A stretch of DNA of 6,828 bases from Alphaproteobacteria bacterium (GCA_002401545.1 NVTJ01000117.1:1-6828); one strand, 5' to 3'; counted from the first letter of the stretch, positions 1-6,415 are shown. Notes: generated by a model from the sequence alone, not told the origin. Translations and numbers: made by a program.

Positions 1-645
1 CTGCGGCTGGTGCCGGCGGTTCCTTACCGCGATCCCAATAATTATGTCCATTACTCCGAAAGACTGGCCGGGGAACTGGGCGCGGTCTGGGCCAATCAGT
101 TTGATAATATCGCCAACAGGAATGCTCATGAGGAAACCACCGGCCCGGAAATCTGGCACCAGACGGACGGGACAGTTGATGCCTTCACCTGTGCGGTGGG
201 GACGGGCGGGTCGCTGGGCGGGGTGTCACTGGCCCTGAAAAAACGCAACAAAGATATCAGGATCGTCCTTGCCGATCCCATGGGGTCTGCGCTGTATAAT
301 CATTACAGGCATGGGGAACTGAAGGCCGAGGGTTCATCCATTACCGAAGGCATCGGACAGGGAAGAATTACCGCCAATCTGGAAAATGTGGTCATAGATG
401 ACGCTTACCAGATCCCTGACGCGGAAGCCCTGACGATCATTTTCGACCTGTTGAAAATGCAAGGCCTGTGTCTTGGCGGCTCGTCGGGCATCAATGTGGC
501 CGCCGCCATTCGGCTGGCCAAAGAGATGGGGCCGGGGCATACCATTGTCACATTGCTCTGTGATTATGGTACCCGTTACCAGAGCAAAATATTCAATCCG
601 CAATTTTTAAAAGAACAGGGGCTACCCTATCCCGACTGGTTGTAA
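1..645 (+). CDS. cysK: Cysteine synthase (CysK-type, PLP-dependent), 5' end missing
   Basis: This is the C-terminal 214 residues of a fold-type II PLP enzyme that makes L-cysteine from O-acetylserine and sulfide in the cytoplasm. The reading frame is open to the first base, so the gene starts left of the window; the GTG at 10 is internal. The missing part would hold the Schiff-base lysine. Visible are the PLP-phosphate-binding glycine loop GTGGS (from nt 199), the EGIGQGRI segment (from nt 346), and GGSSGIN (from nt 475), which carries the conserved serine expected near the PLP pyridine nitrogen. The run TTGPEIW and the ending LPYPDWL match the cysteine synthase A type common in Alphaproteobacteria, including its extended C-terminus. 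sseA starts 35 bases downstream, so the two are probably co-transcribed. A cystathionine beta-synthase-like role is a less likely alternative. Confidence 0.9.
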   Translation: MRLVPAVPYRDPNNYVHYSERLAGELGAVWANQFDNIANRNAHEETTGPEIWHQTDGTVDAFTCAVGTGGSLGGVSLALKKRNKDIRIVLADPMGSALYNHYRHGELKAEGSSITEGIGQGRITANLENVVIDDAYQIPDAEALTIIFDLLKMQGLCLGGSSGINVAAAIRLAKEMGPGHTIVTLLCDYGTRYQSKIFNPQFLKEQGLPYPDWL

Positions 646-680
646 TATAATAAGCCGCTAACCTTTAAAAAGGAACCCAT

Positions 681-1526
681 ATGCCTGATCATGTCCCGCC
701 TCTTGTTTCCACCGAATGGTTGAATGAACATCTTAGCGCGCCGGATATCAGGATCGTGGATGCCACATGGCATATGCCGGGGGATGAGCGTAATGCGCTT
801 GGTGAATATAAAGAGGCCCATATCCCCGGCGCGGTATTTTTCGATATTAATGAAATCTGTGATCTGGATAATCCTTTGCCCCATATGCTGCCGAGTGCGG
901 AAAAAATGTCGTCCTGCATGAGAAAGCTTGGCATTGGTGACGGCAACCGGGTGATTATCTATGATAATAGCGACGTGCGCAGTGCGGCCCGGGTGTGGTT
1001 CATGCTGAAGGCTTTTGGGTTGTGGGATGTGGCCATACTGGACGGCGGTTTCCAGAAATGGAAAACCGAACGGCTGGACATAGAGGATATTCCCCCGATC
1101 CCCCGCCTGCGGCATTTCACCGCCCGCTTTAACACGACGAAGGTCCGTGACCTTGAACATATGCTGGAAAATCTTGAAACTGGCCGGGAACAGGTGGTCG
1201 ATGCCCGCCCGCCGGGACGTTTTGCCGGCGCTGATCCCGAACCACGCGCCGATATGAAATGCGGGTCGATACCGGGAAGCTGTAATGTGTTTTTCAGGAT
1301 GTTGCTGAACCCGGAAGACGGCACCTTTAAATCACCCGATGAAATCCGCAGCATTTTTGAGGCTGCCGGGCTGAACCTGAAAAACCCCGTCGTCACCAGT
1401 TGCGGCTCCGGCATTACCGCATCGGTATTGCTACTTGGGCTGCATCTGATCGGTCATCGGCAAATCGCGCTTTATGACGGATCATGGAGCGAATGGGGTA
1501 GCCATCCTGATACACCAGTGAGTTAA
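681..1526 (+). CDS. sseA: 3-mercaptopyruvate sulfurtransferase
   Basis: A 281-residue two-domain rhodanese that moves sulfur from 3-mercaptopyruvate (deaminated cysteine) to thiol acceptors or cyanide in the cytoplasm. The N-terminal domain (about 8-130) shows EAHIPGAVFFDI at 45-56 and YDNSD at 94-98, and lacks a catalytic cysteine, as usual. The C-terminal domain (about 150-275) carries DARPPGRF and PEPR at 174-189, the active loop CGSGITA at 241-247 with Cys241 as catalytic residue, and YDGSWSEWG at 265-273. CGSG.TA is the mercaptopyruvate sulfurtransferase form, as opposed to the thiosulfate rhodanese form CRKGVTA. The length fits the family (about 280). ATG at 681 is preceded by AAAAGGAA at suitable spacing. 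metC begins 4 bases after the stop codon, so the genes form an operon. Confidence 0.95.
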   Translation: MPDHVPPLVSTEWLNEHLSAPDIRIVDATWHMPGDERNALGEYKEAHIPGAVFFDINEICDLDNPLPHMLPSAEKMSSCMRKLGIGDGNRVIIYDNSDVRSAARVWFMLKAFGLWDVAILDGGFQKWKTERLDIEDIPPIPRLRHFTARFNTTKVRDLEHMLENLETGREQVVDARPPGRFAGADPEPRADMKCGSIPGSCNVFFRMLLNPEDGTFKSPDEIRSIFEAAGLNLKNPVVTSCGSGITASVLLLGLHLIGHRQIALYDGSWSEWGSHPDTPVS

Positions 1527-1530
1527 ATCC

Positions 1531-2703
1531 ATGAAAGAAGATACCATCATTGTCTCCAGCGGACGCGACAAAAAATATACTCACGGGGCGATAAATACCC
1601 CGGTTTATCATGCGTCCACCCTGACCTTCGATACGGTGAAGGACATGAAACGCGCCAATGCCAACCGTCATAAAGGCGGGCTGTCTTACGGACGGCGCGG
1701 CAATCCCACCACCTATGCCCTTGAGGAAGCAATGTGTGATCTGGAAGGGGCAGAGGGGTGCTTTCTCTATCCCTCCGGACTTGCCGCCATCACCGGAGCC
1801 ATATTGTCCTTTGCCAGTGCCGGGGATCATATCCTGATGGCGGACGGGGTGTATGAGCCGACCCGGGGGCTGGTCAACAAGATGCTGACAAGGCTGGGCA
1901 TTGAAACCACATTTTACGACCCTATGATCGGGCCTGATATTGCGGGTTTGATACGGGGTAACACCCGGATTATTTTCACAGAATCCCCCTGTTCTGTCAC
2001 TATGGAAATACAGGATATTCCGGCCATCGCCCGCGCCGCCCATGCCCGCGGTGTTCTGGTGATGATGGATAATACCTGGGGTACGCCGTTGCATTTCAAG
2101 GCATTTGACCATGGTGTTGATCTTGTCATTCATGCGCTGACCAAATATATTGTCGGCCATTCGGATGCCATGGCGGGATGCGTCACCGCCCGGGCGGAAC
2201 ATATGCAACAGCTTTTTGACATGTCTTATCAGATGGGATATTGCCTGTCGCCCGATGATGCGTACCTCGCCCTGCGCGGCTTGCGCACCCTGAAAATCCG
2301 CCTGCAACAGCATGAGAAAAATGCGTTTGAGGTTGCCAAATGGCTGGACGGGCGGCCCGAAGTGGATCATATCCGCCATCCTGCCTTCGCGAGCTGCCCC
2401 GGTCACGAAATCTGGAAACGAGATTTTACCGGTGCCAATGGTCTGTTCTCTTTTGTATTAAAACAGGGCTATGAAGCCGCCACCACCGCCATGATGGAGG
2501 GAATGAAACATTTTAAAATGGGTTTTAGCTGGGGCGGCTATGAAAGCCTGATTCTGACCTATCACGGTATTGACAGCTACCGAACGGTCACAGGATGGGC
2601 CGCCAAAGGCCCGCTTGTTCGCCTGCATGTGGGACTGGAAGATGTGGATGACCTGATCGTGGATCTGGAACAGGCCTTTGAAAGGTTTAACCAAAACCTC
2701 TAA
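1531..2703 (+). CDS. metC: Cystathionine beta-lyase
   Basis: A 390-residue Cys/Met-metabolism PLP enzyme that cleaves cystathionine to homocysteine, pyruvate and ammonia in methionine synthesis. Full family length is present. Seen in order: YGRRGNPT (53-60), the cofactor-phosphate loop region; PSGLAA (81-86); Asp180 in MMDNTW, expected to bind the pyridine nitrogen; Lys205 in HALTKYIVGHSD, the Schiff-base lysine; and GFSWGGYESL (331-340), which is typical of beta-lyases rather than cystathionine gamma-synthases or gamma-lyases. The ending RLHVGLEDVDDLI is also a family hallmark. The start codon lies 4 bases after sseA, with GTGAG at 1518-1522 as probable ribosome binding site inside the end of sseA. 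Its TAA stop overlaps the stop of the converging znuB. Many family members also desulfhydrate cysteine, which would fit its neighbours. Confidence 0.93.
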   Translation: MKEDTIIVSSGRDKKYTHGAINTPVYHASTLTFDTVKDMKRANANRHKGGLSYGRRGNPTTYALEEAMCDLEGAEGCFLYPSGLAAITGAILSFASAGDHILMADGVYEPTRGLVNKMLTRLGIETTFYDPMIGPDIAGLIRGNTRIIFTESPCSVTMEIQDIPAIARAAHARGVLVMMDNTWGTPLHFKAFDHGVDLVIHALTKYIVGHSDAMAGCVTARAEHMQQLFDMSYQMGYCLSPDDAYLALRGLRTLKIRLQQHEKNAFEVAKWLDGRPEVDHIRHPAFASCPGHEIWKRDFTGANGLFSFVLKQGYEAATTAMMEGMKHFKMGFSWGGYESLILTYHGIDSYRTVTGWAAKGPLVRLHVGLEDVDDLIVDLEQAFERFNQNL

Positions 2704-3494
2704 ATTCTGAACCGGTTCGGCAAGCCCCGGCCTGTGAGGAATAAAATCAGGGCCGACAGCACAATGGCCGGTCCGGCGGGCAAATCCCACAGGTTGGACA
2801 TCATGATGCCCATAACCACCGAAAGACTGCCAAGACCCATGGAACAGAGCGCCATCTGCACCGGGGAGCGGGCAATCATGCGCGCTGCCGCCGCCGGAAT
2901 AATCATCAATGAGGTGATCAGCAATGCCCCGACGACCTTCATGGCAAAGGCGACCAGAAGGGCAATCAGCAGCATATATATAATCTTGGTCTTTAGCACA
3001 TTAACCCCTTCAACCCGGGCCAGATCCTCATGTACCGTGATTGACAGCAATGGCTTCCAGATATAAACAAGCCCGCCAAGGGCGACCAATGTCATAAGCC
3101 CGATGCCGATAATGCTGTGCAGGTCAATGGCCAGAATATCACCGATCAGGAAATGCATCATATCCTGGCGCAGGCTTTCCTGCAGGGCAATGATGATCAG
3201 GCCAATGGACAGCGTACTGTGGGCCAGAATCCCCAGCAGGGTGTCGGTGGAAAATTTACCGCCCTTCTGCAACAGCAGCAACAGCCCTGAAACAAAGGCA
3301 CAGGTTACCATTATGACCCACGGGCTGGCGGTGCCAAAGGCAATGCCCAGGCCCACTCCCATCAGGGCGGAATGGGAAATGGTGTCGCCGAAATAGGCCA
3401 TACGCCGCCAGATCAGGAAACAACCCAGCGGCCCGGCGGCCATGGCCACCAGAATACCGGCAAGGAGGGCGGTCAGGATAAAGTCATCAATCAT
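2700..3494 (-). CDS. znuB: Zinc ABC transporter, membrane permease
   Basis: A 264-residue inner-membrane subunit of the ZnuABC high-affinity zinc importer (metal-type ABC-3 permease). The sequence is almost entirely hydrophobic, with about seven to eight membrane segments. The family signature GPLGCFLIWRRMAYFGDTIS.S is near residues 21-42, with GALLITSLMIIPAAAAR in the second half and a short basic C-terminus (GLPNRFRI). The frame stays open upstream to 3659, but ATG at 3494 is preferred: it is preceded by GGGGAG seven bases away, gives the normal family length, and the upstream extension is only the other frame of znuC. Start and znuC stop overlap by 8 bases (ATGATTGA), which suggests translational coupling. 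Zinc as substrate is inferred from the neighbouring zur and the histidine-rich ZnuC; manganese permeases look similar. Confidence 0.93.
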   Translation of the reverse strand: MIDDFILTALLAGILVAMAAGPLGCFLIWRRMAYFGDTISHSALMGVGLGIAFGTASPWVIMVTCAFVSGLLLLLQKGGKFSTDTLLGILAHSTLSIGLIIIALQESLRQDMMHFLIGDILAIDLHSIIGIGLMTLVALGGLVYIWKPLLSITVHEDLARVEGVNVLKTKIIYMLLIALLVAFAMKVVGALLITSLMIIPAAAARMIARSPVQMALCSMGLGSLSVVMGIMMSNLWDLPAGPAIVLSALILFLTGRGLPNRFRI

Positions 3495-4242
3495 GATCAC
3501 ACTCCCCGTCATATTCGCCGCTGACCACATTGCCGTGATGGTCATGGTGATGGTCATGGTGGTGGGTATAGAGGGCGATGGCATCAATTTCACGGCCAAA
3601 CAGAGCCTGATATTCCGGGTGAGCCGTAATATTTTCCGGTTTACCGCTGCAACAGACATGGCGGTTGAGGCAGATAACCCTGTCCGTTCCTGCCATCACC
3701 ATATGAAGATCGTGGGAAATCATCAGCACGCCGCAATTTCTTTCATCCCGAAGCCGGCCAATAAGCTGATAAAGTTCTTCCTGTCCGCCAATATTTACCC
3801 CCTGCACCGGTTCATCCAGAACAATCAGGTCCGGGTTGCCAAGCAAAGCCCGTGCCATGAGAACCCGCTGCATTTCACCGCCGGATATCCTTTGCACCGG
3901 ACTTGCCGCCACATGGGTAATCTTTACCAGAGCCATCACGTCATCGGCTTGGCTGCGGGTCGTTCCGGGGCGCAGGGTGAGGAAATCCCTGACCGAAAGC
4001 GGCAGGATATCCTCAATCATTATTTTTTGTGGCATATAACCGATGGATATACCCCCTGCCCGATGCACCCGGCCCCTGTCCGGCTTCAGCAGCCCAAGGG
4101 CAATCTTCATAACGGTGCTTTTCCCGGCACCATTAGGCCCGATCAGGGTGACAATTTCACCACGATTAACCGAAAAGCTGACCTCTTCCAGAATGGTGTG
4201 GCCGGAAAGGGACAGGGATACTTTTTCCAGATCAATTAACAT
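3487..4242 (-). CDS. znuC: Zinc ABC transporter, ATP-binding subunit with His-rich tail
   Basis: A 251-residue cytoplasmic ATPase driving the ZnuB permease. Walker A GPNGAGKST (35-43), Q-loop Gln72, signature SGGEMQ (120-125), Walker B LIVLDEP (139-145) and H-loop His177 are all intact, so the protein should hydrolyse ATP. CLNRHVCCSG (191-200) is typical of ZnuC as opposed to iron or manganese ATPases. The C-terminus carries a histidine/aspartate run (227-236, THHHDHHHDHH) and ends in acidic residues with His and Cys, a likely zinc-binding tail. ATG at 4242 is chosen: it forms TGATG with the stop of zur. A TTG at 4263 would add seven residues but lies inside zur. The tail ends just where znuB starts, overlapping by 8 bases. 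Confidence 0.94.
   Translation of the reverse strand: MLIDLEKVSLSLSGHTILEEVSFSVNRGEIVTLIGPNGAGKSTVMKIALGLLKPDRGRVHRAGGISIGYMPQKIMIEDILPLSVRDFLTLRPGTTRSQADDVMALVKITHVAASPVQRISGGEMQRVLMARALLGNPDLIVLDEPVQGVNIGGQEELYQLIGRLRDERNCGVLMISHDLHMVMAGTDRVICLNRHVCCSGKPENITAHPEYQALFGREIDAIALYTHHHDHHHDHHGNVVSGEYDGECDHD
3502..3507 (-). promoter_or_regulatory. Ribosome binding site of znuB
   Basis: GGGGAG on the minus strand, seven bases before the ATG at 3494. It lies inside the 3' end of znuC and decides the znuB start in favour of the 8-base overlap over the longer upstream frame. Confidence 0.7.
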
Positions 4243-4706
4243 CAGCTTTGACAATTTGTGCAAAGCCCCATGATTTCCAGCATACTGTTTTCACATATAT
4301 AGCCATGGGCCGCCGCCGTCCGGGAAATATGTGACATCAGTCTGTTGTCACTGACCTCTGTCACCATGCGGCATTTTCGGCAAATCAGAAAGTGACCTTG
4401 ATGTTTATGGGCCGGGTCCGGGCAGCCGACGAAGGCATTTAAAGATTCAAGCCGGTGGACGAACCCTTCTTCTATCAGAAAATCAAGGGCGCGGTAAATG
4501 GTTGGCGGGGCCACTCGTTTTTTGCCGGCATGGCTCAACATATCAAGAAGTTCGTAGGCCGTCACCGGCGCATGGCCACCCCATACCAGTTCAAGGACCT
4601 GCTGGCGTAGCGGTGTGAAGCGGGTCTTGCGGGCGACGCATATATCGCGGGCCGCCCCCAGCGCGTTCTCAATGCATTTATCATGATCGTGGCTGTGTGA
4701 TGACAT
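4242..4706 (-). CDS. zur: Zinc uptake regulator Zur (Fur family)
   Basis: A 154-residue Fur-family repressor that binds DNA when loaded with zinc. The N-terminal winged-helix domain includes the recognition segment APPTIYRALDFLIEEGFVHRLES (66-88). The dimerisation domain has the structural zinc site made by Cys109/Cys112 (CRKC) and Cys149/Cys152 (CTNC). His84, Cys95, His100/His102 and Glu117 are candidates for the regulatory zinc site (my alignment to known Zur proteins, not verified). The GCPDPAHKHQGHFLICRKC arrangement and the zinc-uptake operon favour Zur over Fur. The N-terminus is short and His-rich (SSHSHDHDKC). ATG at 4706 is preferred over an open extension to 4808, because the extension would overlap the divergent promoter region and the hisI start and looks non-coding. 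It is the first gene of the zinc operon, so probably autoregulated. Confidence 0.92.
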   Translation of the reverse strand: MSSHSHDHDKCIENALGAARDICVARKTRFTPLRQQVLELVWGGHAPVTAYELLDMLSHAGKKRVAPPTIYRALDFLIEEGFVHRLESLNAFVGCPDPAHKHQGHFLICRKCRMVTEVSDNRLMSHISRTAAAHGYICENSMLEIMGLCTNCQS

Positions 4707-4726
4707 TGTTATTTTTTCTGTTGGCT

Positions 4727-4749
4727 GATATGTTATATCTTGTGATATT
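4727..4749. promoter_or_regulatory. Candidate Zur operator between zur and hisI
   Basis: GATAT-GTT-ATATC (4727-4739) is a perfect palindrome. Its right arm ATATC forms a second palindrome with GATAT at 4744-4748 across TTGT. Seen differently, TGTTATAT (4731-4738) and TGTGATAT (4741-4748) are direct repeats 10 bases apart, one helical turn. GATATGTTATA resembles the half-site of known alphaproteobacterial Zur boxes. The only divergent intergenic region of the zinc locus is the expected place. On the minus strand TATAAC (4737-4732) could be the -10 of zur, so bound Zur would block it. The hisI promoter would be within reach as well. Confidence 0.6.
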
Positions 4750-4792
4750 GGCCTGATTGGTTGAAATATACAAGCCCCATAAGCGAGACAGC

Positions 4793-5218
4793 ATGAAAAA
4801 CCAGACATTCATCCGGGTCCCGGAAGATATTATTGTTAACGCCCTGACTGAAATGAAATTTTCCGGTCAGGGCCTGATCCCGGCCATTGCCCAACAGCAT
4901 GACAGCGGTGAAATTCTCATGATGGCCTGGATGAATGCGGATGCGGTACGGGAAACCCTCACCACCGGCAGGGTATGCTACTGGTCCCGTTCCCGGCAAT
5001 CCCTGTGGCGCAAGGGCGAGACATCCGGCCAGATACAGATTCTCAGAAATTTCCGTTATGACTGCGACCGGGACACGGTTTTGCTGTTGGTGGATCAGAA
5101 GGGTGTTGCCTGTCACACGGGCCGCCGCACCTGTTTTTTCCATGAAATCACCCCGAAGGGTCTCAAAATTATCAGTGATGTGGCGGTTGATCCCACCCAC
5201 CTTTATACGGACAGATAA
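4793..5218 (+). CDS. hisI: Phosphoribosyl-AMP cyclohydrolase
   Basis: A 141-residue cytoplasmic enzyme of histidine synthesis that opens the adenine ring of phosphoribosyl-AMP. It is the stand-alone form, without the HisE pyrophosphohydrolase domain. YWSRSRQSLWRKGETSG (63-79) is the family signature. DCDRD at 90-94 supplies the magnesium-binding aspartates (90, 92, 94), and Cys91, Cys107 and Cys114 (CHTGRRTC) are the known zinc ligands, all present. ATG at 4793 is chosen; a TTG at 4757 would add 12 residues next to the operator. It is transcribed away from zur, with no other his gene near. This placement suggests either a Zur-controlled copy used in zinc shortage or the sole copy placed next to zur by chance; the window cannot tell whether a second hisI exists. 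Confidence 0.93.
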   Translation: MKNQTFIRVPEDIIVNALTEMKFSGQGLIPAIAQQHDSGEILMMAWMNADAVRETLTTGRVCYWSRSRQSLWRKGETSGQIQILRNFRYDCDRDTVLLLVDQKGVACHTGRRTCFFHEITPKGLKIISDVAVDPTHLYTDR

Positions 5219-5234
5219 GCCCGGTTGAAATAAT

Positions 5235-5251
5235 TAATGTCTTTAACATTA
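5235..5251. promoter_or_regulatory. Palindrome upstream of nirC, unknown regulator
   Basis: TAATGT-CTTTA-ACATTA is a perfect 6-base inverted repeat with a 5-base spacer. It ends directly where the FNR-like box begins. Size and symmetry fit a dimeric repressor or activator site, but I cannot assign the protein. Chance occurrence in an A+T-rich stretch is possible. Confidence 0.35.
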
Positions 5252-5265
5252 TTGACCTGGATCAT
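5252..5265 (+). promoter_or_regulatory. Putative FNR/Dnr-type box of nirC
   Basis: TTGAC-CTGG-ATCAT matches the FNR/CRP-family oxygen or nitric-oxide regulator consensus TTGAT-N4-ATCAA at 8 of 10 positions. If the -10 is TACAGT (5288-5293), transcription would start near 5300 and the box would be centred near -41.5, the standard class II activator position. Such control is expected for a nitrite/formate channel. Confidence 0.5.
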
Positions 5266-5312
5266 ATCTTCGCGTTAGGTAACACCCTACAGTAAGGCAT
5301 AACAAAGGGTGC

Positions 5313-5319
5313 GGGGAAG
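5313..5319 (+). promoter_or_regulatory. Ribosome binding site of nirC
   Basis: GGGGAAG six bases before the ATG at 5326. Just upstream, CACCCT (5283-5288) can pair with AGGGTG (5306-5311) next to this site, so leader folding might influence translation, though the loop is 17 bases. Confidence 0.6.
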
Positions 5320-5325
5320 TTTCAT

Positions 5326-6108
5326 ATGCATAAGGATATTACGCGGCAATTTTCAGATATCGCCGTCAATAAAATCAATTATTTCCGGCAAAATCCGCTG
5401 GGGTTTTTCATTTCCACCATGATGGCCGGCGCCTATGTGGGCATTGGTCTTATCCTTATCATGACCCTTGGCAATGAAGCAGAGGCCGCCTCACGCAAAC
5501 TGATCATGGGCTGCTTTTTCGGCATTACCCTGACGCTGATTGTTTTTGCCGGGGCGGAGCTTTTTTCCGGTCATACCATGTATATGGCCTTTGGCTATTT
5601 CTATAAAAAAGTTGGTGTATTCGCCGTGATCAAGGACTGGATCATCTGTTGGTATGGTAATTTATTTGGCGCCATGCTGCTGTCTATTCTGTTTGTGGCA
5701 GGCGGCGGGGGGGGCTGGCTTGATGATCCGTCAAGTCTGGTTCATGTCACGGCCAGCGCCAAAATGAACAGTAGCATCATTGAATTGGTGGCGCGGTCGA
5801 TCATCTGTAACTGGCTCATATGTCTGGCGATCTGGATGTGCGCCAAGACCACGAGTGATACCGCGAAATGTATCCTTATTTTCTGGTGCCTGTTTGCCTT
5901 TGTTGCTGCGGGATTTGAACATGGTATCGCTAATATGACCGTTTTTACCATATCCATACTGGGCAATCATCCTGACAGTGTGACCCTGATGGGCGGTATA
6001 TATAATCTGGCATGGGTTTCGGTGGGTAATATCATCGGCGGTGCCGGATTTATCGGCGTTGCCTATTATCTGACTTCCAATCCCCTCTTCGGCGACAAGG
6101 ATATATAA
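5326..6108 (+). CDS. nirC: FNT-family nitrite/formate channel, NirC-like
   Basis: A 260-residue inner-membrane protein of the formate/nitrite transporter family; these form pentamers with one pore per subunit. Six membrane segments can be drawn at about 27-48, 58-80, 104-126, 150-172, 180-207 and 222-249. Family marks are GAYVGIG (35-41), AGAELFSG (75-82, the broken second helix), GNLFGA (111-116), NWLICLAIW (162-170) and GFEHGIANM (196-204) with the pore His199; Lys146 is the probable pore lysine. NWLICLAIW and the overall length resemble NirC, but FocA and other anion-specific members share these motifs, so nitrite is an inference. No nitrite reductase gene is in view. It has its own promoter region with an FNR-like box and is followed 44 bases later by a tRNA gene. 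Confidence 0.87.
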   Translation: MHKDITRQFSDIAVNKINYFRQNPLGFFISTMMAGAYVGIGLILIMTLGNEAEAASRKLIMGCFFGITLTLIVFAGAELFSGHTMYMAFGYFYKKVGVFAVIKDWIICWYGNLFGAMLLSILFVAGGGGGWLDDPSSLVHVTASAKMNSSIIELVARSIICNWLICLAIWMCAKTTSDTAKCILIFWCLFAFVAAGFEHGIANMTVFTISILGNHPDSVTLMGGIYNLAWVSVGNIIGGAGFIGVAYYLTSNPLFGDKDI

Positions 6109-6152
6109 ATCGCTCGACATCCTGACCGCAAACCCATAAACAGAGGGCATAT

Positions 6153-6226
6153 GCGGGTGTGGTTCAATGGCAGAACGAGAGCTTCCCAAGCTTTAGACGA
6201 GGGTTCGATTCCCTTCACCCGCTCCA
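6153..6226 (+). tRNA. tRNA-Gly (anticodon CCC)
   Basis: A complete cloverleaf. Acceptor GCGGGTG (6153-6159) pairs perfectly with CACCCGC (6216-6222). The D stem is GTTC/GAAC (6162-6165, 6173-6176). The anticodon stem AGAGC/GCTTT encloses loop TTCCCAA with CCC at 6185-6187. A four-base variable loop precedes T stem GAGGG/CCCTT around TTCGATT (6204-6210). The discriminator is T6223 and the CCA end is encoded. It reads GGG codons. TCGACA (6114-6119) with TAAACA 17 bases later could be a weak own promoter; otherwise it may be co-transcribed with nirC. Confidence 0.95.
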
Positions 6227-6341
6227 GATTATCATGGGTCCAACGGGACATATAAGTAAATTTTTATGCAAATCTTTACGAGGCTTTCATATCTTATACA
6301 TATAGTGGCATCCAGTGGAGTAACATATGGGTATGATTATT
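6227..6341. other. A+T-rich leader region, possible promoter of the riboswitch unit
   Basis: No gene is seen between the tRNA and the riboswitch. GTCC-AACG-GGAC just after the tRNA (6232-6243) is a short hairpin without a following T-run, a weak terminator at best. TATGAT at 6332-6337 is a good -10 hexamer that would start transcription at about 6343-6345, directly at the 5' edge of the riboswitch. No convincing -35 box lies 16-18 bases upstream, so an activator or another sigma factor may be needed. TTTACG (6275-6280) with CATATA (6299-6304), 18 bases apart, is an alternative pair. Confidence 0.3.
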
Positions 6342-6414
6342 CTGTGACAATGGCAAACTACCGGTAACGGTGGGACGCAAAGCCTCTGGTCCGCAAGGGA
6401 TAGCAGGGTTACCG
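6342..6414 (+). promoter_or_regulatory. Cyclic-di-GMP-I riboswitch (GEMM-I)
   Basis: The conserved core is unmistakable: GGCAAAC (6352-6358), GGGACGCAAAGCC (6372-6384) and GATAGC.GGGTTACC (6399-6412). The folding fits the class: GGC/GCC (6352-6354 with 6382-6384); P2 CTACCG/CGGTGG closed by the GNRA tetraloop GTAA (6364-6367); P3 CTG/CAG (6386-6388 with 6404-6406) topped by TCC/GGA around a GCAAG loop. The closing stem P1 is weak: GTGA (6344-6347) with TTAC (6409-6412), plus C6342-G6414. The G expected to contact the ligand (my alignment puts it at 6352) is G, favouring c-di-GMP over the cGAMP-binding variant. There is no T-run before the gene, and the ribosome binding site starts two bases after the aptamer, so control is probably translational. 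Confidence 0.92.
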
Positions 6415-6415
6415 T

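Noticed and set aside
627..1160. 177-residue minus-strand open frame
   Set aside because: Antisense to sseA, which has all its motifs; no own ribosome site or domain seen.
1414..2406. 330-residue minus-strand open frame
   Set aside because: It lies antisense to the clear metC gene, has no recognisable domain and arises from metC codon use.
3495..3659. Longer znuB start adding 55 residues
   Set aside because: The extra part is the other reading frame of znuC, and the ATG at 3494 has its own ribosome site and gives the normal family length.
3442..4239. 265-residue plus-strand open frame
   Set aside because: Antisense to znuC and znuB, whose motifs are complete; no family resemblance.
4707..4808. 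Longer zur start adding 34 residues
   Set aside because: It would cover the divergent promoter and candidate operator and run into hisI; the added peptide is unlike Fur-family N-termini.
6066..6251. Minus-strand ORF across the tRNA gene, containing VKGIEPSSKAWEA
   Set aside because: This peptide is a well-known false translation of the antisense strand of tRNA-Gly genes that is wrongly annotated in many genomes. The tRNA explains the sequence.
6309..6337. Sigma-54 promoter before the riboswitch (TGGCAT at 6306)
   Set aside because: The matching TTGC element at the required spacing is absent.
6342..6414. cGAMP-binding variant of the GEMM-I riboswitch
   Set aside because: The position thought to discriminate appears to be G, not A, in my alignment. 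This is not certain and needs the covariance-model alignment.
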